Position numbers and translations under genes: made by a program
Assembly (NCBI GenBank): GCA_051004015.1
Contig: JBPCKT010000087.1
Coordinates: 1-64,000 of the forward strand
Direction: 5' to 3'
Origin: SXOA01 sp051004015
GTDB taxonomy: Bacteria; Planctomycetota; Planctomycetia; Pirellulales; Pirellulaceae
Length of the DNA stretch: 64,000 nt
The notes under the pieces: model-generated
What the model saw: only the letters and a program-made list of their open reading frames with translations
Database searches by the model: none
Told to the model about the DNA's origin: nothing
Shown: positions 33,970 through 44,500 of the stretch, piece after piece
Numbering within the stretch: the first letter of the stretch is position 1
Layout of the letters: every line of letters begins with the position of its first letter

Positions 33970-35041
33970 TGCCTGTAGCCTGGTGCATGGCCTTGCGTAA
34001 GTGTTCCTGCTTTTTGTCGAGGTGCTGATAAACCTTCATCAGCATAGTCACGTCTTTGTGGCCCATGATATTCGCGACCGTCACGGGGTCTACTCCGCGG
34101 GTGAGAGCTTCCGTCGCCCAAGTGTGACGGATGATGTACGGCGTAGTATGAAAGCTCGTCCGCTTTGGGCTGGACCGCTTATACCGCGTGCCGTCCAATC
34201 TGCCGAACCATTTCGTAATTGCTCGGCAGCTCCACGGCTTGCCGCGAAGCGTGCGGAGTAGCGGGCCATCGGGATTCTTTCTAGCAAGCCGTTCGCAAAG
34301 CTCAAAAGCCACGTCCGTAAGCGGTACGACACGACGCTCTACGGCCTTCACTCGGCTATTCCCCTTGCTTTCGCTTCGCTCGAAAACGAGGCAGCGATTT
34401 TTCAAGTCCAAGTGGCGAGCTTCCGCTGTTCGCGCCTCCAGCGGGCGGCATCCCGTTTGACGCATGAGCGTAATTAAGTCGAGGAAATTTCGGCCTGCCG
34501 CTCCGCAGTTGCTAAGGGCGGTCACGATCTCTTCCCATTGCTCCGCGGTTATGATTTCATCACGCGGCGTGTAGGCCGGCAACTCAACTCCTGACCGGCA
34601 GGACACTGGCGAGCTTTTGAGATAGCCTTTCTTCGCTGCCCAATTGAACGCCCGCTGGACACTGCGAATCGCATTGCGGCGGTAGTTGTCGCCGTGGTCG
34701 CTGTCCCGGTAGTCGGCATCAATCCACTTGTCGATATGAAACGGCTTGAGCTTCTTGACCGTCAGCTTGTCCCCGGCGTGGCGAATGAATGAGTCAAGAT
34801 GCCGCTTATAGAAGTTGTAGGTTGCCGGCGTATCGTGTTGTTCCGACCATTCCTTGAAGAGCATTAGGACGGCGATAACTTGCATCCCTTCGCCCTGTTC
34901 GGCGGCTTGCTCGCCTGCCGATAACGCTCTATACTTCGCGAGTGCTTCCTGCTTGTCAGGCCCCAGGTTGTGCTGCTTTTTTCCAAGCTGTACGTACCAG
35001 GTTTGAGTCTGCTTGCGGAAGAACGGTTTAGCGATTCGCAT
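33941..35041 (-). CDS. Tyrosine recombinase/integrase
   Basis: 366 residues from the Met at 35041 (AGGAG upstream; a TTG three codons earlier is possible). The N-terminal part includes an arm-binding-like domain and a SAM-like core-binding domain (about 60-145: FKEWSEQHDTPATYNFYKRH). The catalytic domain has R in TGCRPLEAR (about 199), K in ESKGN, Y-I-I-R-H-T in the box II position, MGHKD, and the nucleophile Tyr in KVYQHLDKK (about 338). It catalyses integration into and excision from tRNA-Asp. It lies 160 bases from the att site. Confidence 0.93.
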   Translation of the reverse strand: MRIAKPFFRKQTQTWYVQLGKKQHNLGPDKQEALAKYRALSAGEQAAEQGEGMQVIAVLMLFKEWSEQHDTPATYNFYKRHLDSFIRHAGDKLTVKKLKPFHIDKWIDADYRDSDHGDNYRRNAIRSVQRAFNWAAKKGYLKSSPVSCRSGVELPAYTPRDEIITAEQWEEIVTALSNCGAAGRNFLDLITLMRQTGCRPLEARTAEARHLDLKNRCLVFERSESKGNSRVKAVERRVVPLTDVAFELCERLARKNPDGPLLRTLRGKPWSCRAITKWFGRLDGTRYKRSSPKRTSFHTTPYIIRHTWATEALTRGVDPVTVANIMGHKDVTMLMKVYQHLDKKQEHLRKAMHQATGIMPTKPHAA

Positions 35042-35130
35042 TTTTCCCAACTCCTATGATGAGATTCGACTTCAGAGCGTTGCTGACTGTTGCCGTCGCC
35101 GGCAAGGTATCGCAGCCGTCACAACCGAAA

Positions 35131-35150
35131 CTCTGCACGAATCTCTGCAC
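35131..35150 (+). other. Paired CTCTGCAC octamers, candidate right arm-type integrase sites
   Basis: CTCTGCAC at 35131-35138 and 35143-35150, direct orientation, twelve bases apart, 54 bases left of the right att core. Same motif and orientation as the pair at the left end. Confidence 0.5.
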
Positions 35151-35203
35151 TTTCTCGACACTGGACTACCTAAGTCCAAGTCGCTAAAGTAGATAGAAGG
35201 TTA

Positions 35204-35277
<74 letters not shown>

Positions 35278-35284
35278 CTTGGAT

Positions 35285-35319
35285 GGCTCGTTGTCCCTGC
35301 TGGACAGCGGGCCTTTTTT
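35285..35319 (+). terminator. Rho-independent terminator of tRNA-Asp
   Basis: 12-bp stem from 35285-35296 with 35302-35313, two G-U pairs, loop CTGCT, followed by six T. It begins eight bases after the tRNA end. Confidence 0.85.
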
Positions 35320-35364
35320 GTGCGCCGGCCAAATACTGCGGCCCATGGAACTGATCCCCGCGTG

Positions 35365-38300
35365 CTACTCCACAATCAGTTCCCCGTTCATCACCATCCA
35401 GTGACCTGGGAAGGTGCAGAGGTAGGGGTAGCGACCTTTTTCCTGAGGGGCCTCGATGAAAATCGAGAACTCGTCCTGCGGCGAGACGATGTCGGTGTAA
35501 GCCAGCACATCCGGCGAACGGGGAACATAATGCCGCACGACCGCCTCCGGGTCGGCGATGAGCTTGTTGGCCAGGTCGCCGACCTTGGCAAGACTGCCGG
35601 GTTTCACCAGCACCCAGTTGTGCGGCACGACGTCCGGATTGCGGAACGAGAGCTTAATCTTCTCCCCCGCCTTTGCACGAAGGGTTCGAGTCGAGAAGGT
35701 GAGATTTTTCCCCGCAGCGATCTCCAGCTTTGTCTTGAACGGCCGCTTCTCTCCCCAAGGGTTCGCCATTCGCTTTCCGAGGCTAGCCAGGTCCACGGCG
35801 AGCGGATGGGCGGCGATGATTTTGTCGCTCTTTTGGTAGCTGGGGAAGCTGGAGAATGGCTTGTCGAGGCGGTGAGCGGTGATGAACAGCTCCTGCGGTT
35901 TGGCGGAATCAACTTGGAGGACCAGATGTAACTGGCTGACCGGCTGAAGGTCAGGCAGCTCGACGAATACGGCCTTCTCATCGATGACGTGCAGACCGGT
36001 GATGTCGAGCGCTTCGTGCCCGACGACGTTCGGGTGGCTGGGTGCCATCTCCGGCGAGCCATAGCCGGGACCGTAACGGTAGTTCCAGGCATCGGCGAAG
36101 TGATTTTGGAGCTGTGCGGCCTGCTTGGGGTCGATTGGCTGGGTGAAGGAAATGAGGACGCCGTTTTCATGGATGTGGAACGATCGCGGCAATTGCACGG
36201 GCTCACCCGTGTAGCGGACGCGATGGAAACAGCCGTCGCTGGGCGTATAGCTTCCCCAGCCGGCCATGCCGGAGACATAGAGTTGGCCGTCCGTCGGGCT
36301 GAATTTGCCGCGGTGAGCCCCCGAACGGAACTCTCCGGCGAGCGGAACAACCGCACCCTGCGGCTGGCCGGCGACTTCGTCCCGCAGAACCAAAAAGTGT
36401 GTTCCCTGTCCGAACGAGAGATGCACGAGCTGCCCTTGCAGCGGTCCCCAGCGGTTATCGGGCACGGTCACTTGCCCCCCGCTACTGTTGTCGAGGCCGC
36501 GAGGAAGATAGACCAGCGGCAGCGACGGCGGCTGGCCGTTTTGCGGCCCCAGGTAGCCGAAATGGGGCGGCGGGTTTTGCGGGGAGCACACCGCTTCCAT
36601 TGGCACCAGGCAAATCATGGAAGAAGGAGTCCACTCTCCTTCGCTGCACGGCACGGTGATTGCGCCGTCATTGCAAAGAGACAATCCATCCGGGTTGCGA
36701 AAGCCGGTCGCCAGCACGTCCACTTTCTTGCCATCGGCTGAGACTTTGATTAGCCCTTGCTTGCCGGAAGCCGTGTAGAAATGCCCGGCCTTGTCCCGCA
36801 CCAGACCGCAAGTGAAATCGTGCCCGGCCGGGGAGGTGAGAATGGCGTTAGAGAAACACTCATAGAAATCGGCTTCGCCGTCGTTGTTGATGTCCTTGAG
36901 CCGCGTGATTTGGTCCCGGCCGAGCACGTAGATGTTACCGTTATGGACTACCATCCCCAGCGGCTGATGGAGGCCCGAAGCGAACCGCCGCCAGCGGACA
37001 TTCTTGAGGTCCGCGTCGAGGCCACTCACCCGCCAGACGTCTCCGTGCATCGTGCAGAGGAGCGCGGAGCCGTCCGGCAGAAAATCATGGTCGCCGATAA
37101 AGAACAGCGACTTCCAAGGATTGTCCGCGGGAAACGGTATCGTATCGACCGCATACGGCTTGCCGCTGCCGAGCTGACTGGCGACTTTCAGCTCCTGCGG
37201 CCATTGTGTTGGCGAGCCTTCACGAGATTTCCGCAGAGGATGCGTTTCCGCCGGCCCGACTTGCCGCTCGAATTTTCCGTCTCGGACCCACGGCGAGTCC
37301 AGCATCTCTACATCACCGAGTCGATACGCGAAAACCACGCGCGACCCCGACCGATAAAAACCGTGATACTCGAATGGTTCCTTGGGGGCACTCGCTTTCG
37401 GTTGCGGAACGAATTCCCCCGCGGGCACGAGGCCGTCCATGAAGCCGTGCCGCACGGCAGAAAACTTGAGAAACTCTCCCTTCCATACCGCGTCGTAGCC
37501 GAGCGTTTCAGGATTGAAGCAGACTCCCATTTCTCCCTGCTCACCGATGCGGACGCAAACTCCCTTTGGTATGACCAGATTGCCCGGGCCATGAAACACA
37601 CCGCACAGCACGCTGCCGAGATCCACGTCGTTCCAGCGGCCGTCCTTCCAGACTTCTTCGTTTTGGTTCCCCCAGTGCCCAAGCTTGCCGCCATCAAGGC
37701 CGGGAAACGCCGGCAGCAGATGGGGGCGGTGGGACTGCTGGCGGAAGAAGAGGGCCTCCTTCATGTAGAAGTCGTACAGCCGGTCGCGGTTGACGCCATG
37801 TTTCCAGAGGGGCGAGGCGGCGGGGTTGAGCGGGTCGCGGGTATAGACGAACTCGGCCGGCGCGTCTTCGGGGCGGACTTCGTTTTCCAGGCCCGGCGTC
37901 ACTCCCAGCTCCATCACGAACCGCAGCAGGTCACGCCGCTGGCTGCCGGTCATGGCGGCGGCAAGGCCATCGGGCATTAACGTGCCGACTTCTTTCTGGC
38001 CGGCGATGTCATCTTTCGAGATGACGTGTGTCGTTTGTCCCGCTGGGTCAAAAAGAGTCAGTTCGTCAGCGGTTTCCTTTTTCTTGTACCCTTGCAGCGA
38101 GCGGCCGTCGTCGAGTTGCACGAGCCACGAGACATACTCCGGCTTGACCAGCCGCTTCGGCCAAAGGATGGCTTCCGCTATCTCTTCCGGCTTCAAACGC
38201 TTGCCCCCATCGCTCAAAGCCGGGCCGACCGCGCCGCCAAATTTGCCGGCCTGGTGGCAGGAGAGGCAGGCAAATTTGGCGGCGCGGAAAACGGCCAGGC

Positions 38301-40023
38301 CGCGGCGGGAATTGCCGTCCTTCTTGGCGCTGGCGACAAGCTCGGCGACGAGTTTGGCGTCGTATTCCAACGGGAGTGCCGGAAGAGGCGCGACAGGGCC
38401 AACATGCGCGGTTTGATTTGAGGGTGCGGCGGCACCGTGACCATGAGGGTCTTCTGGCGGAAGTCCCAGTGGAGTGAAGTTGCTTGCTACTGGTCGGGCC
38501 GAGTTCTTAGCCGGTGACACATCGGGGACTTCCTTACCCGCATCCTTGAAGATCCAAAGCCCCAGCGTTTTATCGCCGGCTTCAACTGTTGGAGGTTTCT
38601 CATCGGGCTGGCGAATCTTGGCGAGTCCAGCCGTCAGCCTGACCCACGCGAAATCTCCCTCGCTGCCGATGCCCCCTTCCACAATCCGACCAATCGCCAG
38701 ATCGCCGTCGATGCCCGCCGCTCCACGGGCTTTCACTTCCTGGCTCGCGACTTCTTTGCCGTCCACGAACAGCTTGACGCGGTCCGCTGCGAATTGCATG
38801 GCTACTTCGTGCCACTTTCCGTCCGCGACGACAGCCGTGGAAGTGATATGGTCAGGTTGGTAGCCCGGCAAATAGGCGGTTAGCGTTCCGCTGCCGGCCA
38901 TCGAAAAGACTTCCCAGTGCCTGCCAGATTGTTTTGTCTCTGAAGCGACCAGGATGTTGTAGGTACCCTTTTGAGCGAGCTTCACGCGGCAGCCGACGGT
39001 GAGCGGCGGCTGACGATATTCCTTGCGCCCGGCGATGAGCCAGCCGGGGGTTTCGGAGGGTGCAGTGCTGGCGACCTTTTGCGGTGCGGGAACCGGCGTC
39101 CGCGGCTTGGGACGCGGCCCCGCCTCTTTCCCATCGAGTTGCTTCACCAGCCAGGCCAGGCCATCAAGATTGTCGTGCAAGCGCTGCTCGGCGTCGTCCT
39201 GCGTGTGGCCGAGAATCCCAATCGGCCCCAGATAGCCGCTCTCGGCGATGACTTTGAGCAGCTTCAAATCCAGCTCTCCTTGGCCTAGCGGCATAATCTT
39301 CTGTCCGCGCCGCTCACCGTCCGGCACCATGCCGTTGAGGTTGAGGACGTAGAGATGCGGCAGCATCTTTTTCAGCAGCTCCGGGAAGCGGTCCAAATGG
39401 TCGTGGCCGTGATGCTGGTTGTAGACAATGCCGACATTTGGCAGCTTGAGCTCATCGATGATCGCAAGCTGATTCTCAGGCTCCCCAAACCATCCGCCGT
39501 GGTTGTAGAGCCCGACCGAGCAGCCGATTTTCGCCGCCTCCTCGGCGACGGGGCGAATGCGAGCCGCTTCCGCTTTGACCCGAGCCACTCGCTCGTCTTC
39601 CGTCTTTGTCGGCCCGCCGCCGCCAGTGACCCAGAGTTGAGCCTTGATCTTATGCCGCTTCAGCACGTCCAGAATGCCGCGGGCCTCGGCGTTGAGTTCC
39701 GTTGGGAACCACCAGGCGGAGAGTTCGACTTTATGCTTCGCAAGCGCCGCTACTTCCGCGTCGAACATCGGAATATGCTCGGCCCGATAGTCATACGCAA
39801 ACTTAGAAAACCCCAGTTTCTCCAGCATGGCCGCCCGCTCTTCCGGCCCGCGTTTTTTTGAGTCGAAGGGGACAATGCACCAGGCCATGAGATTCTTCTG
39901 CTCGAAGAGCTTTGTACCTTTGGCGGGTGTGGGTTTCGCGGGCTCATCTGCGACGGAAACGACGGACCGCATGGCCAACGCGATGACGACGAGTATCTGA
40001 GCCAGGAGCAATTTCAAACGCAT
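35365..40023 (-). CDS. Very large secreted TIM-barrel/LamG/cytochrome/propeller/cupredoxin protein
   Basis: 1552 residues with signal peptide. In order: a sugar-isomerase/AP-endonuclease-2-like TIM barrel (about 40-310, GLYNHGGWFGEPENQLAIID, IVYNQHHGHDHLDRFPELL); a LamG-like sandwich (about 330-490); a c-type haem domain with FACLSCHQ (about 585-730); a region with WNDVDLGSVLCGVFHGPG; a sugar-dehydrogenase-like propeller (about 920-1330); and a C-terminal cupredoxin with VPHNW, then YLCTFPGHWMVM, giving His, Cys, His and Met copper ligands. This layout suggests an outer or periplasmic oxidase using copper and haem for electron transfer to carbohydrate or polyol substrates. GAGGA precedes the ATG. 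Substrate unknown. Confidence 0.85.
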   Translation of the reverse strand: MRLKLLLAQILVVIALAMRSVVSVADEPAKPTPAKGTKLFEQKNLMAWCIVPFDSKKRGPEERAAMLEKLGFSKFAYDYRAEHIPMFDAEVAALAKHKVELSAWWFPTELNAEARGILDVLKRHKIKAQLWVTGGGGPTKTEDERVARVKAEAARIRPVAEEAAKIGCSVGLYNHGGWFGEPENQLAIIDELKLPNVGIVYNQHHGHDHLDRFPELLKKMLPHLYVLNLNGMVPDGERRGQKIMPLGQGELDLKLLKVIAESGYLGPIGILGHTQDDAEQRLHDNLDGLAWLVKQLDGKEAGPRPKPRTPVPAPQKVASTAPSETPGWLIAGRKEYRQPPLTVGCRVKLAQKGTYNILVASETKQSGRHWEVFSMAGSGTLTAYLPGYQPDHITSTAVVADGKWHEVAMQFAADRVKLFVDGKEVASQEVKARGAAGIDGDLAIGRIVEGGIGSEGDFAWVRLTAGLAKIRQPDEKPPTVEAGDKTLGLWIFKDAGKEVPDVSPAKNSARPVASNFTPLGLPPEDPHGHGAAAPSNQTAHVGPVAPLPALPLEYDAKLVAELVASAKKDGNSRRGLAVFRAAKFACLSCHQAGKFGGAVGPALSDGGKRLKPEEIAEAILWPKRLVKPEYVSWLVQLDDGRSLQGYKKKETADELTLFDPAGQTTHVISKDDIAGQKEVGTLMPDGLAAAMTGSQRRDLLRFVMELGVTPGLENEVRPEDAPAEFVYTRDPLNPAASPLWKHGVNRDRLYDFYMKEALFFRQQSHRPHLLPAFPGLDGGKLGHWGNQNEEVWKDGRWNDVDLGSVLCGVFHGPGNLVIPKGVCVRIGEQGEMGVCFNPETLGYDAVWKGEFLKFSAVRHGFMDGLVPAGEFVPQPKASAPKEPFEYHGFYRSGSRVVFAYRLGDVEMLDSPWVRDGKFERQVGPAETHPLRKSREGSPTQWPQELKVASQLGSGKPYAVDTIPFPADNPWKSLFFIGDHDFLPDGSALLCTMHGDVWRVSGLDADLKNVRWRRFASGLHQPLGMVVHNGNIYVLGRDQITRLKDINNDGEADFYECFSNAILTSPAGHDFTCGLVRDKAGHFYTASGKQGLIKVSADGKKVDVLATGFRNPDGLSLCNDGAITVPCSEGEWTPSSMICLVPMEAVCSPQNPPPHFGYLGPQNGQPPSLPLVYLPRGLDNSSGGQVTVPDNRWGPLQGQLVHLSFGQGTHFLVLRDEVAGQPQGAVVPLAGEFRSGAHRGKFSPTDGQLYVSGMAGWGSYTPSDGCFHRVRYTGEPVQLPRSFHIHENGVLISFTQPIDPKQAAQLQNHFADAWNYRYGPGYGSPEMAPSHPNVVGHEALDITGLHVIDEKAVFVELPDLQPVSQLHLVLQVDSAKPQELFITAHRLDKPFSSFPSYQKSDKIIAAHPLAVDLASLGKRMANPWGEKRPFKTKLEIAAGKNLTFSTRTLRAKAGEKIKLSFRNPDVVPHNWVLVKPGSLAKVGDLANKLIADPEAVVRHYVPRSPDVLAYTDIVSPQDEFSIFIEAPQEKGRYPYLCTFPGHWMVMNGELIVE

Positions 40024-40047
40024 GGCGTGTCCTCAGAAGGTTTTGGA

Positions 40048-40066
40048 GACAGAATAATGAGGGACA
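40048..40066. repeat. GACAGAATAATG repeat, single copy
   Basis: GACAGAATAATGAGGGACA between the divergent giant-protein and amidohydrolase genes. The same word recurs at 41420 and 44867. Confidence 0.55.
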
Positions 40067-40149
40067 TAAGAATGCCGAGCAGAAAATCGGGAACTCATAC
40101 GTTATAACCAACTCCATCTCTCCTCATAGATTCCACGGGGAAAATTGCC

Positions 40150-41421
40150 GTGCAAACACATCAAGGCCACATCGTCATATCGGGCGGCAAGCTGGTCGAC
40201 GGCACCGGTCGCCAGCCGATTATCCAGGGGGCGGTCCACATCACCGATGGCCGCATCACCTACGCCGGTACCGCCGATCGTGCTCCAGCCGCTCCGCCGT
40301 CGGCAACCAGAATCGATGCTCGCGGCGGCACGATCATGCCGGGCCTCGTGGAGGCTCACTTTCATCCGACGTACTTCAACGTGGCGGCCTTGGAAGACCT
40401 CGATATCAAGTATCCCGTGGAGTATGTCACGCTTCTCGCCGCCAGCAACGCCCGGCTGGCGCTAGAGTGCGGCTACACGGCGGCCCGCAGTGGCGGCAGC
40501 CTTTTCAATATTGACGTGTGGCTGAAGAAAGCGATTGAAGAGGGCATAACGCTTGGTCCTCGCCTCGCCGCGAGCGGGCGAGAGATTTGCGGCGTTGGCG
40601 GGCTCATGGATTGGAACCCCGACTTCCGCAAACTGGGCATGGAGGGGCTGGTGCTGCTCATCAACGGCCCGGACGAAGCCCGCGCGGCCGTTCGCAAGCT
40701 GGTGAAAGACGGCGTGGAGTGGGTGAAGACCTATCCCACTGGCGACGCCGCCGCCCCGGACACCAATGACCACCACACCCTCTGCATGACCTTCGAGGAG
40801 ATGCACGCCGTCGTCGCCACCGCCCACAACCACGGCCTGAAAGTCACCGGCCACTGCCGGGCCAACGCCGGCATCAAAAACGCCCTCCGCGCCGGCTACG
40901 ACACGCTGGAGCACGGCACGTTCATGGACGACGAAGCCCTGGAACTGCTCCTCGCGCGCAATGTGCCGGTCGTCCCCGCCTTACAGTTCGAATACGCCAG
41001 CATCGTCCACGGCCCCGAGTTCGGTATGGGGCAGCGGGTCATCGACGGGCACAAGGAAACCCTCGAAGGGGGAGCCGAGAGTGCCCGCCGCATCCTCCGC
41101 GCCGGCGGTCGGCTGGGGATGGGTGGCGACTATGGCTTCGCCTGGACGCCCCACGGAACTTATGCCAAGGAGCTGACGTTCTTCGTCAAACACGTTGGGC
41201 TGACGCCGCTAGAAGTCCTCTCCTGCGCCACCAAGACGGGCGCGGAAATCATGGGGCGCGGCGATGAGTTTGGAACCCTCGAATCGGGCAAGCTGGCGGA
41301 TCTTCTTGTCGTGGACGGGGATGTGCTGGCGAATATCGAAATCCTGGAGGACCGCTCGCGGTTTTTGGCGGTGATGCAGGGAGGAATCGTCAAGGCAGGA
41401 TTGCTATGCGGAAGCTTTTGA
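40150..41421 (+). CDS. Metal-dependent amidohydrolase, imidazolonepropionase-like
   Basis: 423 residues starting with GTG. The amidohydrolase pattern is complete: EAHFHP (HxH metal site), WVKTYPTG with the carbamylated-Lys-type Lys, VTGHC and LEHGTF (two His), and GMGGDYG with the catalytic Asp near the end. The C-terminal small beta sandwich (GTLESGKLADLLVVDGD) closes the fold. It hydrolyses cyclic amides, ureas or peptides; substrate not predictable. No signal peptide. Convergent with the PVC haem gene across a long inverted repeat. Confidence 0.9.
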   Translation: MQTHQGHIVISGGKLVDGTGRQPIIQGAVHITDGRITYAGTADRAPAAPPSATRIDARGGTIMPGLVEAHFHPTYFNVAALEDLDIKYPVEYVTLLAASNARLALECGYTAARSGGSLFNIDVWLKKAIEEGITLGPRLAASGREICGVGGLMDWNPDFRKLGMEGLVLLINGPDEARAAVRKLVKDGVEWVKTYPTGDAAAPDTNDHHTLCMTFEEMHAVVATAHNHGLKVTGHCRANAGIKNALRAGYDTLEHGTFMDDEALELLLARNVPVVPALQFEYASIVHGPEFGMGQRVIDGHKETLEGGAESARRILRAGGRLGMGGDYGFAWTPHGTYAKELTFFVKHVGLTPLEVLSCATKTGAEIMGRGDEFGTLESGKLADLLVVDGDVLANIEILEDRSRFLAVMQGGIVKAGLLCGSF

Positions 41422-41504
41422 CAGAATAATGGGGGACAGAATAACAAGAAAAGGACAAAGGCAAGTCTCTCCCTTGTTATTATTCTGTCCCCCATTATTC
41501 TGTC
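41420..41504. repeat. Long inverted repeat between convergent genes (GACAGAATAATG family)
   Basis: Left arm 41420-41448 and right arm 41473-41504 are complementary apart from three extra bases in the right arm, with a 24-base loop. The arms contain GACAGAATAATGGGGGACAG. The left arm overlaps the amidohydrolase stop codon, and the next gene ends at 41524. A bidirectional terminator is likely. Confidence 0.75.
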
Positions 41505-41523
41505 TCATCCATTCCGTCTTACC

Positions 41524-44500
41524 TCATTTCGCCAGCAAGAACTCCACCAAGTCCGCCATCTCCGCGGGGGTCACCTTTTGCTCAACCCCCTCGGGCATCA
41601 GAGACTTGCCGCTGCTGCTGATTTGCTCGATTTCGCGCCGGAGAATCGAGTCTTCTTTCGCTTCGCTCCGCCGGAGAGTCAGTCCTGCATCCGTTTCATT
41701 GGCGATGAGGCCGCTGAGAGTTCGGCCGTCGGTGAGCAGGATGCTGTACTCGACGAAGTCGGGAGAGACCTCACGGTTCGGGTCAAGGACGTGAATCAGG
41801 ATTTCCTGTGGCGAACGGTGCCGGATGGTCACCAGATTCGGCCCGACCACAAATCCCTCCTTGCCGAGCTGATGGCAGTTGAGGCATTCGCGGCGGTAGA
41901 CAGTCGCTCCCATTGCGGCGTCTGCCGGCGTCTTTGTTTCCGCGAGCTTCGCCAGCGCCTGCCGGTACTTCTCCACGATCTCCTTCCGCGGGCTGTTGGC
42001 GGCGGGGCCGAGAACTTTTTCCGCTCGGGCCACAAGTGCCTTGTCGGCAGATCGCAAGATTTGCGCCCGATGCGGAATGGAGAGCTGAGCCGCGGGAACT
42101 CTCTCTTGCTCCAGCGCCTCCACGACGAGCGGCAACCAGGCGGCACGCGATAGCAGAATTGTCATCGCCTCCTCCCGCACCGGCGGCGTCAGCTGCTTCC
42201 AGCGGCTGATTAGCTCGCTGGCCACTTCCTTTTCATCGCGGCTGGCGAGGACTTTCAGAGCCGTTCGCTGCACTTCCCGCGACTCTTGCGGCGAAAGGGC
42301 GGCGAAGAGCGGAGTGCGGACCTGATCCCACGGGAAGTAGGGAAACAGCTCCATCGCCGGCACTCGCTCAATCGGGCCTTGCGATGTGTCGCCGGCAAGC
42401 GCTACAGCCTCCGCCATCAAATCAATCACTCGTGTCTTGGCTTTGGCATCTGCCGTTTTGAGCAGCGCCGCCAAAGTTTGTCCCCGCGACTTGGAACCGC
42501 GGGCGAGTCCGGAAAGAGCGGCGTATTGCAGATAGGTCGGCGCGTCTACCGGCAGGTCGCCGAGAGTCTTCAAAAGCGATTCGATCTGTGTTTTCTCGCC
42601 CCGAGCACCGACGGTGAAGGCGAGCTCGCGCACAAACTCGATGCCGCCGGCAGTGTCGTCGAATCTCCCTTTCTTGAGAAGCTCCGATAACATCGCGGGA
42701 GCAACGTCAATGGCGGAACTTAGAATCGCAGCTCGTATCCAGGGGTCGCCTGAATCCTTCGCGGCAATGCTCGTCAAACTCTCTCCGTCATTGTCGGTAC
42801 GACTGCCAAAGGAAAGCGATTTCTGAAAACGAATCAACTTCGACTGGCGTTCACTGAAGGCGGCATTAACTTCGTCAATGAGAGACGGTTTCCTTTCTCG
42901 CAATCGAGGCACTTCATCGAGTCGAATCGCATTACAGGCCACGTCCTCGTGAGAATCTGCGAGTGCAGTTTGTACTTGGTCGCCGGTTAGCAATCCCAGT
43001 CCCTCCAGCGACCACAGCGCATGCAGCCTCGCCTGCGGCCATTTGCTTTCCTTCAGCAGCTTCCTCAGCGGCTCTGCGGCTGCTTTGTCCTGCCGCTCAT
43101 AGATCAAACGATGAGCCGACTCGCGCCACCAGCTATGTGGGCTTTCGAGCAGGGCGACCAGTTCTTCCGTGGTGGCCTTGCTCAGCTTCGGAAACTTCGG
43201 CATGGACTTCGACAATTCAAATGCCGGCGGGGTAAGGCGGTAGATACGGCCCCGGTCGTTGCCGCTAGAGAGGTCGAGCTTGGCCTTAATGTCGTCGGGA
43301 ATGCTCCAGGGGTGCTCGATGGTCTCGCGGTACATGTCCAGCACGTGCAGACAGCCGTCGGGGGCGTTGACGAAGTTGACCGGGCGGAACCAGTTGTCGG
43401 TGGAACGGACGAATTCTGTGTCGGGATCGGCTCGGCGAGATTTGAACGTAACGCCGTCGCGCGTGAGAATTTGCCGATGGACCAGGTTGCCCGCCACTTC
43501 GCCGATGAAGACGTTGTCCCGAAAGGCGTCGCCGTAGGCCCCGCCGCGGTAGACCGTCGTTCCGCTGCTGCTGGTCCAGAAGCCGGCGCCGATCAGCTCG
43601 CTACGAGGAAAGTTGACCCGGTCGAGCGACCATCGTTGGGCCCGGTAGGTCCGCCACGCCTCCGGCTCGCTGATGCGATAGACCCGAAGCTGATCGCCGA
43701 ATTCCGCCACGTCATTCACCGTCCGGGGCACGACGAGGTGCGGGTTGCGGGCCAGATAGTGCGCGGGCAAGACGACGTGCTGCACCGGGTTGCGAATGTT
43801 GCAGAGGAACCGGTTTCCCCAGTCGTCGAAGCAGTTGCCATAGCGTTCGCCGCCGCTCGTCGCTTCGAGCTTTTCGGTGACGGGGTCGAAGCGAAAGTCC
43901 CGCCGGGCGAGCGACACAGCCGCATCCTTGGCATGCTCCTCGCCCGCTTGTCGCACGCTACCGCCGTTCCCGGCCGCCGAGCCATAGATGCGGTGGTCCA
44001 GCCCCCACTTCATGTTGTTCATGATCGCCTGCACGTTATAGCGGCTGAAGCCGGTGAAGACTTTGCGGCGCTCATCTGCCTTGCCGTCGCCGGTCGTATC
44101 CTTGAAGTACCAGATGTCCGGCGCGGCGGCGACGAACACGCCTCCTTTCCAGCAGCAGACGCTCGTCGGCCAGGCAAGCTGGTCGGCAAACACGGTGCTG
44201 CGGTCCATCCTCCCGTCCCCGTCATCATCCAACAGCAGCCGTACCTGGCCGAGAAAGACCTTGGGTTCGGCATTCTTCTCCTCGGGGAACGGATAGTCCC
44301 GCATCTCCACCACGTAGCCCCGCCCATCCTCGTCATACGCCATATCCACCGGGTCCATCACCTGCGGCTCCGCGGCCACCAGTTGCATGGAGAAGCCGTG
44401 CTGACACTCAAAGGACTTAATCGCTTCCGCTGGCTCCTGCGGCGGCACGCGAGAAAACTTGTCCGGGAGCGGAATGCTAGGCTCGTCGGCCTGAGTCAAT

